Shown: one piece after another, positions 63,626 through 64,000 of the stretch
Layout: the number at the start of each line of letters is the position of its first letter
Position numbering within the stretch: the stretch's first letter is position 1
Position numbers and translations under genes: made by a program
Assembly (NCBI GenBank): GCA_040384325.1
Contig: JAZKJL010000006.1
Location: forward strand, 310,001-374,000
Direction of reading: 5' to 3'
DNA from: JACMLX01 sp040384325
GTDB taxonomy: Bacteria > Gemmatimonadota > Gemmatimonadetes > Gemmatimonadales > Gemmatimonadaceae
DNA: 64,000 bases
The notes under the pieces: model-generated
What the model saw: only the letters and a program-made list of their open reading frames with translations
Database searches by the model: none
Told to the model about the DNA's origin: nothing

Positions 63626-63813
63626 CGGATCGCAGAAGTGAACAGCCGCAGAACGGCACAGCCGCAGAAGGGCGGATCGATTGGTGGTGACGCGCTCGTG
63701 CGCGAGCTTGGCTGACGTATTGGTGGTCAACCACATCACCTTCGACGCCGTCCACTACCGGACATGCCCTTCTGCGGCCATTCAGTTCTGCGGCTGTTCG
63801 GTTCTGCGATTCG
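63626..63813. repeat. 48-bp inverted repeat built from 16-bp units
   Basis: Left arm 63626-63673 and right arm 63766-63813 are reverse complements at 41 of 48 positions, with no gaps. Each arm is itself three tandem units of about 16 bp starting CGCAGAA. The 92-nt centre has a GCTCG/CGAGC stem. It sits between convergent genes, 40 nt after the lipoprotein stop. It resembles a miniature mobile or REP-like element, but no terminal duplication is evident. Confidence 0.85.
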
Positions 63814-63853
63814 CTCGTCTACTCTGCGATCCGCTGTCAGCCGTTGCCGTTGG

Positions 63854-64000
63854 TCAGGATGCCGTGACGAACTCGGTGACACGCGCGACGACGACTGGAT
63901 CGCGCAGGATCTTCACGTGACCGGTGCCATCGGGGGCCAGCCATCGCTCGGCGCCTGGCCAGTCGGTGGTGAGGCCTTCGGACTCGATCACCGGCACCTG
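63854..64000 (-). CDS. 3' end of an alpha/beta-hydrolase-like gene
   Basis: The last 48 residues (QVPVIESEGLTTDW, then GTGHVKILRDPVVVARV, ending TAS) and stop TGA at 63854-63856; the start lies past the window. The GTGHVKILRDP segment looks like the C-terminal catalytic-His region of alpha/beta hydrolases, but too little is present for a firm call. Confidence 0.4.
   Translation of the reverse strand, partial: QVPVIESEGLTTDWPGAERWLAPDGTGHVKILRDPVVVARVTEFVTAS

Overview
This is a 64 kb, very G+C-rich chromosomal segment from a Gram-negative bacterium. It carries a TonB-dependent outer-membrane receptor, many lipobox-bearing lipoproteins, a CcmABCD-type haem exporter, secreted M28/M16/M61-like peptidase-family proteins and a class D/E-type sortase. 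Gene density is high, with many 1-4 bp start/stop overlaps (ATGA, GTGA, TTGA, TGATG). This style and content fit Gemmatimonadota best, but that placement is inferred from general resemblance, not from a marker gene. No rRNA, tRNA, transposase, phage gene, plasmid function or CRISPR array was seen.

Layout. 1-8.9 kb: the end of queC, a chromate transporter, a LolA-like lipoprotein, a secreted M28 peptidase, TerC, then a chemoreceptor paired with a periplasmic-binding lipoprotein. 8.9-13.7 kb: agmatine-to-putrescine genes (aguB-aguA), glycerate 2-kinase, an ArsN2-like acetyltransferase and an exported 1-Cys peroxiredoxin. 13.8-22.4 kb: aconitase, an M20 deacylase, secreted hypotheticals, an M61-like protein with an altered metal motif, and a patatin fused to a ferredoxin-like domain. 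22.5-28.7 kb: amino-acid permease plus kynureninase, a class-A-like serine hydrolase, a sortase with its likely substrate, and psuG. 28.9-39.2 kb: TPR protein plus M16 peptidase, CDP-alcohol phosphatidyltransferase, several unknowns and a TonB receptor. 39.2-45.5 kb: an Asp-nucleophile alpha/beta hydrolase, a DsbA-like oxidoreductase, a GAF-GGDEF cyclase and acetyl-CoA synthetase. 45.6-51.6 kb: haem supply and cytochrome c maturation (ccmABCD-hemDCB) and pyrophosphatase. 51.7-53.5 kb: tandem lipoprotein paralogues and an aquaporin. 53.6-59.0 kb: a seven-gene minus-strand operon (zf-HC2 protein, DUF92/phytyl-phosphate-kinase-like protein, geranylgeranyl-reductase-like flavoprotein, flavin reductase, methyltransferase, SRPBCC protein, ketosynthase). 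59.2-64 kb: an unknown, an M24 peptidase, a CDF transporter, DUF2490, a lipoprotein, and the 3' end of a hydrolase-like gene.

Most notable: (i) the seven-gene ketosynthase/prenyl-lipid-like operon; (ii) the sortase-substrate pair behind a structured leader; (iii) the patatin-ferredoxin fusion; (iv) two non-coding elements built as inverted pairs of short direct repeats (16.7 and 63.7 kb), the first of which has a 23-nt perfect match inside the M16 peptidase gene; (v) a nested hairpin that runs into the ribosome binding site of a lipoprotein gene at 51.7 kb.

Functional links suggested by context: tetrapyrrole synthesis feeds haem export for cytochrome c; aguB-aguA makes putrescine; the permease and kynureninase may form a tryptophan/kynurenine catabolic pair; the binding lipoprotein probably presents ligand to the adjacent chemoreceptor.
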